Part shown: positions 44,516-54,003 of the stretch, in pieces
Layout of the letters: every line of letters begins with the position of its first letter
Position numbering within the stretch: the stretch's first letter is position 1
Source of the DNA: Brachybacterium endophyticum
GTDB taxonomy: Bacteria > Actinomycetota > Actinomycetes > Actinomycetales > Dermabacteraceae
Direction: 5' to 3'
Assembly (NCBI RefSeq): GCF_003130585.1
Contig: NZ_QFKX01000001.1
Location: 496,001-560,000 of the forward strand
DNA length: 64,000 nt
Notes under the pieces: generated by a model
What the model was told of the DNA's origin: nothing
Databases searched by the model: none
What the model saw: only the letters and a program-made list of their open reading frames with translations
Program-made: the position numbers and the translations under genes

Positions 44516-46669
44516 TCAGAGTGCGGCGGCGGTCTCCACGGCCTGTCGGATGGCCCGTTCGGCGTCGAGCTCGGCGGCGACGTCGGCCCCGCCGATCACG
44601 TGCACACGGGGACCGTCCTCGAGCAGCGCCAGCTCGTCGACGAGGCCCCGCTCGGATTCCTGACCGGCGCAGACGACGACCGTGTCCGCGGCGACGACGG
44701 TCTCGGTCGGCGCGGCCCCCGGGTCCGTCCCGGGCTCGGTGACGTGCAGGCCGGCGGCGTCGATCGCGCGGTAGGCGACGCCGCGGTGCTCGATGATCCC
44801 GGCGTGGCGCAGCTCGGCACGGTGCACCCAGCCGGTGGTGCGGCCCAGGTCCTTGCCGATCTTCCCCGTCCGCCTCTGGAGGACGTGCACCTCGGTCGGG
44901 ACGGCGGATCGTTCGAGCAGCGCGGTCGGCGCCTGTCCGGTCCGTTCGCGCACCGCCAGTCCGCCGCGGCGCTCGGCGGGGTCCACGACGCCCCAGCGCT
45001 CACGCCAGGCCGGCAGGTCCTCGGTGAAGGAGGGCAGGGGAGCGGTGAGGAACTCGGCGACGTCCACGCCGATCCCGCCGGCGCCGATGATCGCCACCCG
45101 CTCGCCGACCTCCGCGAGCGCGCGCTCGCGGGGCATCGAGAGCAGCTGGGCGTAGGAGAGGACGCGCGGGCCGGGGCCGCTCGCAGCGGCCGGGTCCGCG
45201 GGAGGGGCGAATCCCGGCAGGTCCAGCACGCGCGGGCGCACGCCGGTCGCGACGATCACGTCGTCGAAGCCCGCGAGCATCTCGGCGTCGGCCCGGGTGC
45301 TCAGGTGGACGCCCACGCCGGCCGCCACCAGGCGGGTCCGCCAGGAACGCAGCGCCTCGCCGTAGGACTCCTTGCCGGGGATGCGCGCGGCGAAGAGGAA
45401 CTGGCCGCCCACTTCGTCGAGGGCCTCGAACAGGGTCACCGTGTGGCCGCGCTCGGCGGCGCTGATCGCGGCCTCGAGGCCCGCCGGTCCGCCGCCCACC
45501 ACGGCGACCTTCCGCCGCCGCTGCACCGGGACCGGCAGCAGGCGCAGCTCGGTCTCGTGAGCGGCACGCGGGTTCACCAGGCAGCTCGCGCGCTCGCCGA
45601 CGAACACCTTGTCCAGGCACGCCTGGTTGCAGGAGATGCAGGAGACGATCTGGTTCTCGCGCCCCGCCTCGAGCTTGCGGGGCAGCTGGGGGTCGGCCAG
45701 CAGCTGGCGGGCCATCGAGATCAGGTCGGCGGAGCCGTCGGCCAGGACGGACTCGGCGATGTGCGCGTCGTGCAGGCGGTTCGAGGCGACGACGGGCACC
45801 GAGACCTGCTCGCGCAGGTGCCGGGTGACGTCGACGAACGCTCCCGGCGGGACGGAGGTCGCGATCGTGGGCACGCGGGCTTCGTGCCAGCCGATCCCGG
45901 TGGAGAGCACGTCGACCCCGCGGGCCTCGAGCTCGCGGGCCAGGGCGAGGATCTCGTCCCAGTCCTGCCCGTTCTTCACGAGGTCCTGGAGGGAGATCCG
46001 GTACGTCAGCAACCCGCGCGGGCCGATCGCCTCGCGCACGGCGCCCGCGACGGCCAGCGGCACGGCCCGACGGTCCTCGGCCGTGCGCCCGTAGCGGTCC
46101 CGCCGACGGTTCGTGGCCGGGGCCAGGAACTGGTTCAGCAGGTAGCCCTCGGAGCCCATCACCTCGACGCCGTCGTAGCCGGCCTCGACGCCGGCGCGCG
46201 CGGCACGGGCGAAGGCGTCGATGGTGCGGCGCACCCCGATCCGGGTGAGGGGGCGCGAGCGGAACGGCGTGATGGGGGAGCGGCCGCCCGAGGGGGAGAC
46301 CGCGAGCGGGTGGAAGGCGTAGCGGCCCGCGTGCAGCAGCTGCAGGACGATGCGGCCGTCGGCCTCGTGCACATCGCGGGTGACCAGGAGGTGGGCGTCC
46401 ATGTGGCCCGGGCGGATCTGCGCCCCGTGCGGGGTGAGGCGTCCGCTGAGGTTCGGGGAGCAGCCGCCGGTGACGATCAGGCCGACGCCCCCGCGGGCCC
46501 GCTCGGCGAGATGCGCGGCGAGCTTCGGGGCGTCCTTCGCGTGGTCCTCGAGCCCCACGTGCATCGATCCCATGACCAGTCGGTTCTTCACCGTGAACGG
46601 CCCCAGGTCCAGAGGCGAGAGCAGGTGCGGGAAGGCACTCGAGGGAGAGCTCGTGGCGAGCTCGGGCAT
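44516..46669 (-). CDS. NADH:flavin oxidoreductase of the 2,4-dienoyl-CoA reductase/TMADH type
   Basis: The 717-residue protein has an old-yellow-enzyme TIM barrel (FTVKNRLVMGSMHVGLEDH, LLHAGRYAF, GVEVMGSEGYLLNQFL, SMARQLLADPQLP), a 4Fe-4S ligand set CISCNQACLDK...C near residue 345, and a C-terminal FAD/NAD(P)H domain (VAVVGGGPAGLEAAISAAERGH, IIGAGGIGVDVAEFL). This is the FadH layout: FMN, FeS and FAD pass electrons from NADPH to an unsaturated acyl-CoA or another enone. The barrel has CxxCxxxC spacing like FadH. An AAGGGAGG site fixes the ATG. It is divergent from an acetyltransferase gene. Confidence 0.9.
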   Translation of the reverse strand: MPELATSSPSSAFPHLLSPLDLGPFTVKNRLVMGSMHVGLEDHAKDAPKLAAHLAERARGGVGLIVTGGCSPNLSGRLTPHGAQIRPGHMDAHLLVTRDVHEADGRIVLQLLHAGRYAFHPLAVSPSGGRSPITPFRSRPLTRIGVRRTIDAFARAARAGVEAGYDGVEVMGSEGYLLNQFLAPATNRRRDRYGRTAEDRRAVPLAVAGAVREAIGPRGLLTYRISLQDLVKNGQDWDEILALARELEARGVDVLSTGIGWHEARVPTIATSVPPGAFVDVTRHLREQVSVPVVASNRLHDAHIAESVLADGSADLISMARQLLADPQLPRKLEAGRENQIVSCISCNQACLDKVFVGERASCLVNPRAAHETELRLLPVPVQRRRKVAVVGGGPAGLEAAISAAERGHTVTLFEALDEVGGQFLFAARIPGKESYGEALRSWRTRLVAAGVGVHLSTRADAEMLAGFDDVIVATGVRPRVLDLPGFAPPADPAAASGPGPRVLSYAQLLSMPRERALAEVGERVAIIGAGGIGVDVAEFLTAPLPSFTEDLPAWRERWGVVDPAERRGGLAVRERTGQAPTALLERSAVPTEVHVLQRRTGKIGKDLGRTTGWVHRAELRHAGIIEHRGVAYRAIDAAGLHVTEPGTDPGAAPTETVVAADTVVVCAGQESERGLVDELALLEDGPRVHVIGGADVAAELDAERAIRQAVETAAAL

Positions 46670-46809
46670 GGGGACCTCCCTTGGTCCGACGTGGGGCGAC
46701 GTCAGCACAGGCTACCGGCGTCGAGGAGGCCGGCGGACGAACTCCTCGGGCGTGGAGCCCGCCCGTTATTCCGTGGACGCCCTCCCCGCCCCGTGGTCGA
46801 CTGACGCCC

Positions 46810-47850
46810 ATGGAGATCACCGTGCGCTCTCTCGACCTCGACGAGTCCGGCATCCTCGAGCAGCTGGACGCGCTCGAGGAGGCCATGGACATCGAGCTGT
46901 TCGGTGCCGTCTCGAAGCGCACCCCGCAGCAGCGCCGCGCACTGCTCGCCGACACCCCGTACATGCGGATGAACCGCTGGGTCGCCGAGGTCGAGCAGCT
47001 CGAGGGAGGCAGGAGCCTGGCCGGCGTGGCCGTCCTCTTCCTCCCGCAGACGGAGAACCTCGACTCGGTCGACGTCGGCCTGAGCGTCCATCCCGCTCTC
47101 CGCGGGCGCGGCGTCGCGACCGCTCTGATCGAGCAGGCGCTGCGGCCCGCGATCGCCGCCACGGGGCGCAGCCGCGTCTCCTTCTGGGGCGAGATCCCCC
47201 AGAGCGGCGACGCCGACGATCCGGAGTTGCCGACGAACCGCGTCGCGCGCCGGCTGGGCGTGGAGCGCCGGACGATGGGCGTGTGCCGCACGACCGCGCT
47301 GCCGACGCCCGACGGGCTGCTCGACGAGCTGGCCGCGGAGGCCGCGGAGAAGACCGACGGCTACCGGATCCTGGTCTGGGAGGACACCGTCCCGGACGAG
47401 CACATCGAGACGTTCGGGGTGCTCCTGCGGCAGCTGGACCTGGATGACCCCGACGAGGACTTCGAGTCCGAGGCCGGGGACTACGGGCCCGAGCGCATCC
47501 GCCATCGCGAGAAGCGGAACGCGGCGATGGGCACGCAGGTGCTGATCGCGGTGGCCCTCGCACCGGACGGCAGCTTCGCCGCCCACAGCGAGATCCACGT
47601 CCAGTCCGCGCCCGGGACGTCGCTCGCCTTCCAGGAGAACACCCTGGTGATGCCCGAGCATCGCGGGCACCGTCTGGGCCTGGCGCTCAAGGTGGCGAAC
47701 CATCGGCGCCTCGCCGAGACCTTCCCGCACCTCACGCGCCTGGTCACCTGGAACTCGCACGTGAACCCCTGGATGATCAGCATCAACGAGAAGCTCGGGT
47801 ACCAGGTCGCCTTCCGCGAGATCGGCTACCAGGGCGCCGTCGAGGCATGA
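46810..47850 (+). CDS. tandem GNAT-domain N-acetyltransferase
   Basis: The 346-residue protein has two GNAT folds. The N-terminal one contains VDVGLSVHPALRGRGVATALIEQAL (acetyl-CoA pyrophosphate loop RGRGVAT) near residue 105. The C-terminal one has ENTLVMPEHRGHRLGLALKVANHRRL near 280 with the EHRGHRLG loop, then WNSHVNPWMISINEKLGYQVAFRE. This double-GNAT form is common in actinobacteria, close to mycothiol synthase in layout, but the substrate is not predictable. It overlaps the next gene by four bases. Confidence 0.85.
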   Translation: MEITVRSLDLDESGILEQLDALEEAMDIELFGAVSKRTPQQRRALLADTPYMRMNRWVAEVEQLEGGRSLAGVAVLFLPQTENLDSVDVGLSVHPALRGRGVATALIEQALRPAIAATGRSRVSFWGEIPQSGDADDPELPTNRVARRLGVERRTMGVCRTTALPTPDGLLDELAAEAAEKTDGYRILVWEDTVPDEHIETFGVLLRQLDLDDPDEDFESEAGDYGPERIRHREKRNAAMGTQVLIAVALAPDGSFAAHSEIHVQSAPGTSLAFQENTLVMPEHRGHRLGLALKVANHRRLAETFPHLTRLVTWNSHVNPWMISINEKLGYQVAFREIGYQGAVEA

Positions 47851-48536
47851 GGTCACGGGGCCGTACCATCGGTCCCGTGACCCTTCGCCCCTTGGCCCTC
47901 GCGGCCTCCGCCCTCGGCGGGCTCGCCCTCGGTGTGCTCGCAGCAGGCGAGATCATCTCCACCGCCGTCGCCCATCACGAACGCGCCCTGATGAAGAAGT
48001 TCGCTGACTCGCGCCCGACGCGCCCGACGCGTCCGCAGCCGTCGGCCGGCGTCCGCGAGGCCGTCGTGGTCCTCGGCTACGGCAACCCCGGCCCCGTCGT
48101 GAACGCGATCAATCGCTGGCGGGTGGACGTGGGACTGCGCTCGATCGACCCCTCGGCCGACCGCTCGCTGCTGGTCCTGACCGGCGGCACCAAGCACAGC
48201 GAGATCTCCGAGGCCGAGCACATGGCCCGCTACGCCCGCACCGAGCGCGGTTACGACGGTCCGCTCGTCCTCGAGGACCGCAGCCGCACCACCTGGCAGA
48301 ACGTCAAGTACTCGATCCCGCTGATCCAGGACGCGGACCGCATCGTGCTGGCCAGCGACCCGCTGCACACCCTGCGCGCCCAGCGCATGCTGCGCACCCT
48401 GCGCCCCGACCTCGCGGCCCGTCTGGCGCCGGCGCGGAACCAGCGCCTGGGCGAGCAGATCCTGCGCAAGCCCGTCTTCATCGTCGTCGGCCTCGAGGGA
48501 CTGCGCCAGGCGCACCGCGATCACCTGATCCGCTGA
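47847..48536 (+). CDS. YdcF/DUF218-family membrane-anchored protein
   Basis: The 229-residue protein has one N-terminal membrane helix (LRPLALAASALGGLALGVLAAGEI), then a DUF218 domain with AVVVLGYGNP, LLVLTGGTKHSEISEAEHMARYA, LVLEDRSRTTWQNVKYS and IVLASDPLHTLRAQRM. The family includes SanA/ElyC, linked to envelope and peptidoglycan precursor metabolism. The start overlaps the acetyltransferase stop (ATGA). An alternative is the GTG at 47877, which has TACCAT seven bases upstream, the arrangement of a leaderless gene. Confidence 0.8.
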   Translation: MRSRGRTIGPVTLRPLALAASALGGLALGVLAAGEIISTAVAHHERALMKKFADSRPTRPTRPQPSAGVREAVVVLGYGNPGPVVNAINRWRVDVGLRSIDPSADRSLLVLTGGTKHSEISEAEHMARYARTERGYDGPLVLEDRSRTTWQNVKYSIPLIQDADRIVLASDPLHTLRAQRMLRTLRPDLAARLAPARNQRLGEQILRKPVFIVVGLEGLRQAHRDHLIR

Positions 48537-48546
48537 CGGGCGCCCC

Positions 48547-49377
48547 TCAGCGGAGCACGGGGTCCGCGAGGAGCCGCTCGAGGGTGCAGCGTCCGAGCTC
48601 CGCCATCGCCGGCACGGTCTGCTCGTAGTACCAGACCAGTCCCAGCGCCTGCTCGAGCGCCCAGGCGGCGCCGCGTGCCCACTGCAGGTCCGGTGCCCGC
48701 AGTCGGCGGCGCAGCGCCTCGCGGGCCGGCGCGTCGAACAGGTGCCACGCGACCACGAGGTCCAGGGCCGGATCGGCCGGGGCGAAGCCGCCGGTGTCGA
48801 TCACCCCGCAGAGCACGGGACCACCGGAGCGTTCGTCCAGCAGCAGGTTCGGCGGGATCAGGTCGCCGTGGCACATCAGGTCGGCATCCTCGCGCGGGAG
48901 CACCCGCGCTCTCTCCCACAGCGTCGCCAGCTCCTGAACCGGCAGGAGCCCCTCGCTGCGCCGCAGGCACGTCGCCACCCAGGGGTCATGGTCGGGAAGG
49001 TGTCCGCCGCGCCCCGTGCCGGTGAACCCGGCGCCCTCGGTGTCGACCTCGACCCACGTCTGCAGCGACCACGGCAGCTGGTGACCCGCCGACGGGTCGT
49101 GGATCGCGAGCGGCTCAGGAGCCGGGATCTCGGCCGCCGCCGCGAAGCGCGCCATCGCCCGGTGCTCGGCCTCCAGGACGGAGCGGACCGCTGCGGGTTC
49201 CGCTCCCGTTCGCGGGAAGCGCGCGAGATGACGTTCGCCGATGCGGACCACGTGGCTGGTGGTCCCGGCGCCTGCGAGCACGCGCACGGACTCGCTCGCG
49301 AGGTCCGGGCAGGCGTCGGCGATGATCCGCGCGGCGCCGGCGGTGCTCAGCGGGATCTCGTCCTCGTGGATGCTCAC
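48547..49377 (-). CDS. aminoglycoside phosphotransferase (APH)-fold kinase
   Basis: The 276-residue protein has the APH/choline-kinase layout: a nucleotide-binding lobe with GTTSHVVRIGERHLARFPR, the Brenner motif CHGDLIPPNLLLD near residue 168 (catalytic Asp and Asn) and VIDTGGFAPADPALDL near 192, whose Asp binds metal. Proteins of this kind are usually annotated as macrolide or aminoglycoside phosphotransferase-like; resistance is not implied. It is convergent with the YdcF gene 10 bp away and divergent from the DUF1992 gene. Confidence 0.82.
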   Translation of the reverse strand: MSIHEDEIPLSTAGAARIIADACPDLASESVRVLAGAGTTSHVVRIGERHLARFPRTGAEPAAVRSVLEAEHRAMARFAAAAEIPAPEPLAIHDPSAGHQLPWSLQTWVEVDTEGAGFTGTGRGGHLPDHDPWVATCLRRSEGLLPVQELATLWERARVLPREDADLMCHGDLIPPNLLLDERSGGPVLCGVIDTGGFAPADPALDLVVAWHLFDAPAREALRRRLRAPDLQWARGAAWALEQALGLVWYYEQTVPAMAELGRCTLERLLADPVLR

Positions 49378-49518
49378 GCTCGGAACGCTACGGGGCCGCC
49401 GCCGTCACGGTCCACGCCATTCGCCCTTCTCTGGCACCCCTCCGTCACCAGCGCGCCTGGACGTCCCCGCCGCCTCCGGCGAGGATGAGGGCCACCACGT
49501 GCGCGAGGGGGCGAGGCC

Positions 49519-50007
49519 ATGGTCCGGGACAGCAGATGGGTGGACGGTGCGATCGAGGATGCCATCGCCCGCGGCGATTTCGACGACCTCCCCGGCAGCG
49601 GGAAGCCCCTTGAACTGGGCACCCATCACGACCCCGACTGGTGGATCAAGCAGCGTATCGCCGAGGGCGAGGTGGATCCGGCCGCTCTGCTGCCCACCGT
49701 GGTGCTGCTGCAGCGTGAGTTCGCCGCGCGCGACGAGACGCTGGTCGAGCTCCCCGACGAGGAGGCGGTGCGCGCGTACGCGGAGGACTTCACCGAGCGG
49801 GTCATGGACGACCGGCTCGCGAACCCCAACGCCCGCATGATCGCGCCCACCCTGGAGATCGAACCCGCCCTCGCTCGCTGGCGGGAGCTGCGGGCCGAGC
49901 GCGAGGCCGAGGAGCGTGCCCGGCTGGAAGAGCGCGCCGCGCTCCCGGGTTCCGCCCGGATGCCCTGGTGGCGGAGGGTGCTGGGCAGTGGCGGGACGAG
50001 CCGCTGA
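49519..50007 (+). CDS. DUF1992 (DnaJ homologue subfamily C member 28-like) protein
   Basis: The 162-residue protein has the DUF1992 signature at its start: SRWVDGAIEDAIARGDFDDLPGSGKPLEL, then DPDWWIKQRIAEGEVDP. The C-terminal half is a charged helix (RELRAEREAEERARLEERAA). The family is found on its own in bacteria and with a J domain in eukaryotes; its function is unknown. A GAGGGGGCGAGG stretch precedes the ATG. Confidence 0.88.
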   Translation: MVRDSRWVDGAIEDAIARGDFDDLPGSGKPLELGTHHDPDWWIKQRIAEGEVDPAALLPTVVLLQREFAARDETLVELPDEEAVRAYAEDFTERVMDDRLANPNARMIAPTLEIEPALARWRELRAEREAEERARLEERAALPGSARMPWWRRVLGSGGTSR

Positions 50008-50046
50008 GTGCCTCCCCGCCGGGCCGTGCGACCGTAGACTCCTGAC

Positions 50047-50859
50047 ATGTCCCGTGTCCGCCTCGTCGCCTCCGACCTCGACGGCACCCTGCTCGACGCC
50101 GAGGGCGCGCTGACCGAGCGCACGGCCCGCAGCTGGCGGGCGCTGTGGGACCAGGGCATCGAGACCGTGCTGGTCACCGCCCGGCCACCACGCTGGGTCG
50201 ACGCCCTGGCAGGCATCACCGGCGCCCACGGCGTCGTCCTCTGCCTGAACGGAGCCTTCGTCTACGACGCCGCGCACCGACGCGTCCGCAGCCACCACGC
50301 GATGGACCCCGCGACCGTGGCCGAGGTCGCCGGGCGCCTGCGAGGGATCCCCGGGATCTGCTTCAGTGCGGAGCTCGCCGACGGCGCGCACCGCGAGCCC
50401 TGCTACTCCGGTGGCCTGCCCGCAGGGGTCACGAGCAACGAGATGGTCAGCGTCGGCCCGATCGAGGAGGTGCCGGGGCCGGTCGGCAAGATCCTGGCCC
50501 GCAGCGACGCCCTGGGGCCGCGCGAGTTCCTCGCCCGGGTGCGCACGCTGCTGGGCGACACGGCGCTGCTGTCGACCTCCTGCGAGGGAGGCCTCGCGGA
50601 GATCGGCCCGTCCGGGATCACCAAGGCGAGCGCCCTGGAGACGTGGTGCGAGGGTCTCGGGATCGATGCGGCCGACGTCTGGGCCTTCGGGGACATGCCC
50701 AACGACATCCCGATGCTCGACTGGTCCGGCACCGGATGGGCCGTCGCCAACGCCCACCCCGACGTGCTCGCGGTCGCCGACCGGGTGTGCGCGGAGAACA
50801 CCCGCGAGGGCGTCGCCGAGGCGATCGAGACCCTGCTGGAGCGCCCGGCAGCGCCGTGA
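50047..50859 (+). CDS. HAD-family Cof-type phosphatase
   Basis: The 270-residue protein shows HAD motif I LVASDLDGTLLDAEG near residue 8, motif II VLVTARPPRWVDAL, a C2 cap, Lys in ITKASALETWCEGLGI and motif IV WAFGDMPNDIPMLDWSG. It is a sugar-phosphate or nucleotide phosphatase paralogous to the one at 43607-44428. There is no Shine-Dalgarno site; TAGACT ends six bases before the ATG, so the transcript may be leaderless. Confidence 0.88.
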   Translation: MSRVRLVASDLDGTLLDAEGALTERTARSWRALWDQGIETVLVTARPPRWVDALAGITGAHGVVLCLNGAFVYDAAHRRVRSHHAMDPATVAEVAGRLRGIPGICFSAELADGAHREPCYSGGLPAGVTSNEMVSVGPIEEVPGPVGKILARSDALGPREFLARVRTLLGDTALLSTSCEGGLAEIGPSGITKASALETWCEGLGIDAADVWAFGDMPNDIPMLDWSGTGWAVANAHPDVLAVADRVCAENTREGVAEAIETLLERPAAP

Positions 50860-50884
50860 GGTCCACGAGGTCCGTCCGGGAGCC

Positions 50885-51757
50885 TCAGTCCATGCCCTGG
50901 GCGACCCTCCCGCGCACGTGGCCGACGGCCTCCTCGTCGCCGCTCAGGTCGACCGTGAGGGCGCCGTCGGTCATCCGGTCCAGTGCGTGCTCGCGTCCCC
51001 ACACCCACAGCAGGAGGGCGAGGGCACGACCGCGGGCGGTGGCATGCGGCAGCGAGGTGGTGTGCGATGAGCTCTCGACGTCCGCGTCGTCGTGTCCCTT
51101 CGCCGGCCGTGCGAGCAGCTGGGAGAACTCCTCGCCGTCCCGCGGGCGGGTGCCCCACCAGCGCTCGATCACGACCTCGAGGGGGTCGGCGTCCTCCGGA
51201 GCGAGCGTCAGGGTCGCGAGCTGCTCGGTCTGCGCCCAGTCGGGGACCCAGTCGTAGCTCCCGGCCCACATGACCGCGACCGCGTGGTCCAGCCCGTCGG
51301 CCGCGACCTCGGGGGAGATCGCGGTGACCGGCAGGTTCGCGGACAGCTCCGCGTCGACCCGGTGGATGCCCGCCTCGTGGACCTGCATCCGCCGGGTGAA
51401 TCCGACGGTCTGGTCGGCGGAGAACCACGACCAGGCGTCCTCGGTGTCGCCACGTGCCGTGAGCTGGTCGATCAGCGCCGCTGTCGCCCGTTCGCGTCGC
51501 TCGAGCAGCTCGAGCCGAGCGCCGGAGCCCTCGGGGCGCGGCGCCTTCGCCGCCTCGACCGCCTCGACGTCGGCATCGGTGAGCGCGTGGTCCTTGAGGA
51601 TCCCCGCCCAGAACTCGTGGACCTCGGTGAGGTGCCAGAGCAGGTCCTCGACGGTCCAGTCGGGGCAGGTGGGAACGGGGGCGGAGGGGTCGGGTCCGCG
51701 CAGGGCGTCGGCGAACCGGTCGGCTTCCTCGGCGATGAGGTCCGTGGCCGTGGTCAT
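50885..51757 (-). CDS. maleylpyruvate isomerase/DinB-family mycothiol-dependent protein
   Basis: The 290-residue protein has the N-terminal mycothiol-dependent DinB four-helix bundle: CPDWTVEDLLWHLTEVHEFWAGIL near residue 35 and MQVHEAGIHRVDAEL near 130, which together give the three metal-binding histidines. The C-terminal part (ATARGRALALLLWVWGRE) is the usual accessory domain. Relatives use mycothiol for isomerisation or detoxification, supporting an actinobacterial host. The ATG at 51757 was preferred over an upstream TTG in frame. Confidence 0.85.
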   Translation of the reverse strand: MTTATDLIAEEADRFADALRGPDPSAPVPTCPDWTVEDLLWHLTEVHEFWAGILKDHALTDADVEAVEAAKAPRPEGSGARLELLERRERATAALIDQLTARGDTEDAWSWFSADQTVGFTRRMQVHEAGIHRVDAELSANLPVTAISPEVAADGLDHAVAVMWAGSYDWVPDWAQTEQLATLTLAPEDADPLEVVIERWWGTRPRDGEEFSQLLARPAKGHDDADVESSSHTTSLPHATARGRALALLLWVWGREHALDRMTDGALTVDLSGDEEAVGHVRGRVAQGMD

Positions 51758-51829
51758 GGCGCCAGTCAAGCACCGTGGGCCGGACCCGGCAATGGGTCCG
51801 CCGAGGTCGCCCCGTCCGGAGTCCGTGCC

Positions 51830-53191
51830 TCAGCGACCCGCCAGGGCGTCGATCGTCAGCAGCACGTTCGCGGCGGTCCACGCGAGCGGCGCGACGGAGG
51901 CGGGGGAGCCGTCGGCCAGGACCTTCTCGGGGATCGACCCCGCCGACGTGCGATGGGCACCGATCCACTCGAGCACGTCCTTCGCCCCGGCGTCGTCGCC
52001 GCAGCGGGCGAGCGCGAGCCCCAGCAGCGAGGTCGAGGGGGTCCAACTGATCCCGTCGCGTCGCCAGCGGGCCCCCGGCGCGATCCCGCCCGCGGGCCGT
52101 GAGAGCTCCTCACGCAGGACGTGCAGGCGGTCGGGCCCGGCGATCCCGCTGCAGCCGGTCGCGTCCAGGAAGGCGAGCGCGGAGTCCGCACCGCCGCCGC
52201 TCTCCCGTCTCTGATAGCCGTGGGCGCCGAAGGTCGAGGTCAGGAGCTCCCGGAAGGCGTCCGCGGCATCACGGTCGCGGTACTGGTCGACACCGTGCGC
52301 GGCGCCGTCACTGCTCAGGTGCGCGCTCGCCTCCAGGCCCGCGAGGGTCGAGGCCATGATGCCGAGGGTCACGGTGCGCTCGTGCCGTTCCCAGTAGTCG
52401 GGGGAGACGGGCGGCATCCGGGTGCCGTCGTCGGTCGTGCGTCGCAGGGCCGTGCGACCGCTGAAGATCATCGGCGCCAGGCGCTCCCGGGCGGCGGCGC
52501 TCTCGTGGCCGTCGGCCGAGGCGACAGTGTCGATGACCTCCCTCGCGGCCCACAGCGCGAGCCCGGTGCCGTCGAACTGGCGGGGCCGGTCGTCGGGGGA
52601 GCGCTGCGTGCTGGGGGAGTAGCGGGCCTCGAACCAGCCGTCGCCGGACTGCATCTGCTGCAGGTGGGCGAGGGCGTCGAGGGCGGCGTCGCGGTGGCCG
52701 ATGCGGGCGAGCGCGACGGCGCAGAAGGCCGTGTCGCGCGGCCAGATGTAGCGCCAGTTCCGGGACCAGCCCGCGACCGGTGCGGGCAGGGAGTCACCGA
52801 GCACCCACAGGTCCCAGATCGCGCCCCGTGCGAGGTCCTGCAGGGCGCCCGGAACGGTCTCCAGCCACGGTGCGGCAGCATCGAGGAAGGCCTTCGCGCG
52901 CTCGGCCGTCGCCGAGTCGGCGGGAGTGCCGGCGAGCAGCCGTGTGCCGGTGCGGAGCCGGGGCGAGGAGGCGGTGACGAGCGTGCGCTCGCCGGAGGCG
53001 TCGAGGGCGACCGTGCGCGAGAGCAGCGGGGCCTCCGAGGCGGATGCATCGGAGCCGAGCAGGCGGTGCACCCCGAGCGCCCCTCCGCCCAGGCCCGCCG
53101 CGACGGCGCCGGCCCCCAGCCCGGTGAGCAGCCGGCGACGCGAGGGTCGGCCCGCCGAGGAACGGTGGGGTGAAGCTGCGGCCTGCGACAT
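51830..53191 (-). CDS. secreted GH15-like (glucoamylase-fold) protein
   Basis: The 453-residue protein has a Tat signal (PSRRRLLTGLGAGAVAAGLGGG) with a true twin-Arg, so it is exported folded. The mature part is an (alpha/alpha)6-barrel with the GH15 signature WSRNWRYIWPRDTAFCAVALARIGH near residue 155, DGWFEARYSP, FDGTGLALWAAREV and GISWTPSTSLLGLAL. GH15 enzymes release glucose from alpha-glucans or trehalose. The usual catalytic Glu context could not be confirmed, so it might be a non-hydrolytic relative. It stands alone. Confidence 0.75.
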   Translation of the reverse strand: MSQAAASPHRSSAGRPSRRRLLTGLGAGAVAAGLGGGALGVHRLLGSDASASEAPLLSRTVALDASGERTLVTASSPRLRTGTRLLAGTPADSATAERAKAFLDAAAPWLETVPGALQDLARGAIWDLWVLGDSLPAPVAGWSRNWRYIWPRDTAFCAVALARIGHRDAALDALAHLQQMQSGDGWFEARYSPSTQRSPDDRPRQFDGTGLALWAAREVIDTVASADGHESAAARERLAPMIFSGRTALRRTTDDGTRMPPVSPDYWERHERTVTLGIMASTLAGLEASAHLSSDGAAHGVDQYRDRDAADAFRELLTSTFGAHGYQRRESGGGADSALAFLDATGCSGIAGPDRLHVLREELSRPAGGIAPGARWRRDGISWTPSTSLLGLALARCGDDAGAKDVLEWIGAHRTSAGSIPEKVLADGSPASVAPLAWTAANVLLTIDALAGR

Positions 53192-53285
53192 CCGTCCCCC
53201 TTCCCCGTCCCGGGACCCGTGACAGTATGCCGGACCCACTCGGACCGGGACTGCGAGCGACCTCGCCCCCGTATCCTCGCTGCCC

Positions 53286-53993
53286 ATGGGCATCCGGGAC
53301 ATCGTCGCCACCCGCTGGGGCCGGCCGGCCGCGCGCGCCATGCAGGCGCTGAACGCGCGGCACCCGTGGAACCACAACGACCACTTCCACAGCTGGATCC
53401 TGCACGAGCTGCCCCCGCGCCGACGTGCAGCCCTCGACGTGGGCTGCGGGCAGGGCGGGCTGCTGCTCGAGCTCGCGCCCTGGTTCGACGCGGTGACGGG
53501 CATCGACCGGGACCCCGGGATGCTCGCCGCGGCCGATCGCCGCACCGCCCACGTCGAGAACATCGAGGTCGGCGACGCCCCGCTCGAGGAGCTCGACGGC
53601 CCCTACGACCTGATCACGATGGTCGCCGTGCTCCACCACCTCGACCTCGAGGAGGCGCTCGCGCAGGTGCGCCGTCTGCTCGCACCTGGCGGGCGCTTCC
53701 TCAGCGTGGGCCTCGCCCCGCCGGTGACGACGCGGGACCACCTCTGGGACGTGGCCTCGATGGTCACCAATCCGCTGATCGGGAAGATCAAGCATCCCTG
53801 GCGGCCACCGCGCGAGATCGGGGAGGCCACGGGCGCCGCTGCGCAGATGCCGATCGCGGACCCGACGCTGCCGCTGGACGAGATGGTCGCCCGGGCGCAG
53901 GCCGTGATGCCGGGCCTGCGGGCTGAGCGTCACCTGGGCTTCCGTCACACCCTCGCGTGGACGAAGCCGGGTCCCGTGACCTCGAGGGCATAG
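53286..53993 (+). CDS. class I SAM-dependent methyltransferase
   Basis: The 235-residue protein has motif I ALDVGCGQGGLLLELA near residue 50 (SAM-binding glycines), the acidic GIDRDPGML at the end of strand 2, DLITMVAVLHHLDLEEALAQVRRLLAPGGRFLSVG (motifs for strands 4 and 5). A C-terminal part covers the substrate site. The acceptor molecule is unknown. TATCCT ends eight bases before the ATG. Confidence 0.85.
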   Translation: MGIRDIVATRWGRPAARAMQALNARHPWNHNDHFHSWILHELPPRRRAALDVGCGQGGLLLELAPWFDAVTGIDRDPGMLAAADRRTAHVENIEVGDAPLEELDGPYDLITMVAVLHHLDLEEALAQVRRLLAPGGRFLSVGLAPPVTTRDHLWDVASMVTNPLIGKIKHPWRPPREIGEATGAAAQMPIADPTLPLDEMVARAQAVMPGLRAERHLGFRHTLAWTKPGPVTSRA

Positions 53994-54003
53994 CCTTTCG
54001 GGC

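Noticed and set aside
48547..49377. APH-fold protein as an antibiotic-resistance gene
   Set aside because: The fold covers many small-molecule kinases; there is no mobile context and no drug-specific motif could be seen.
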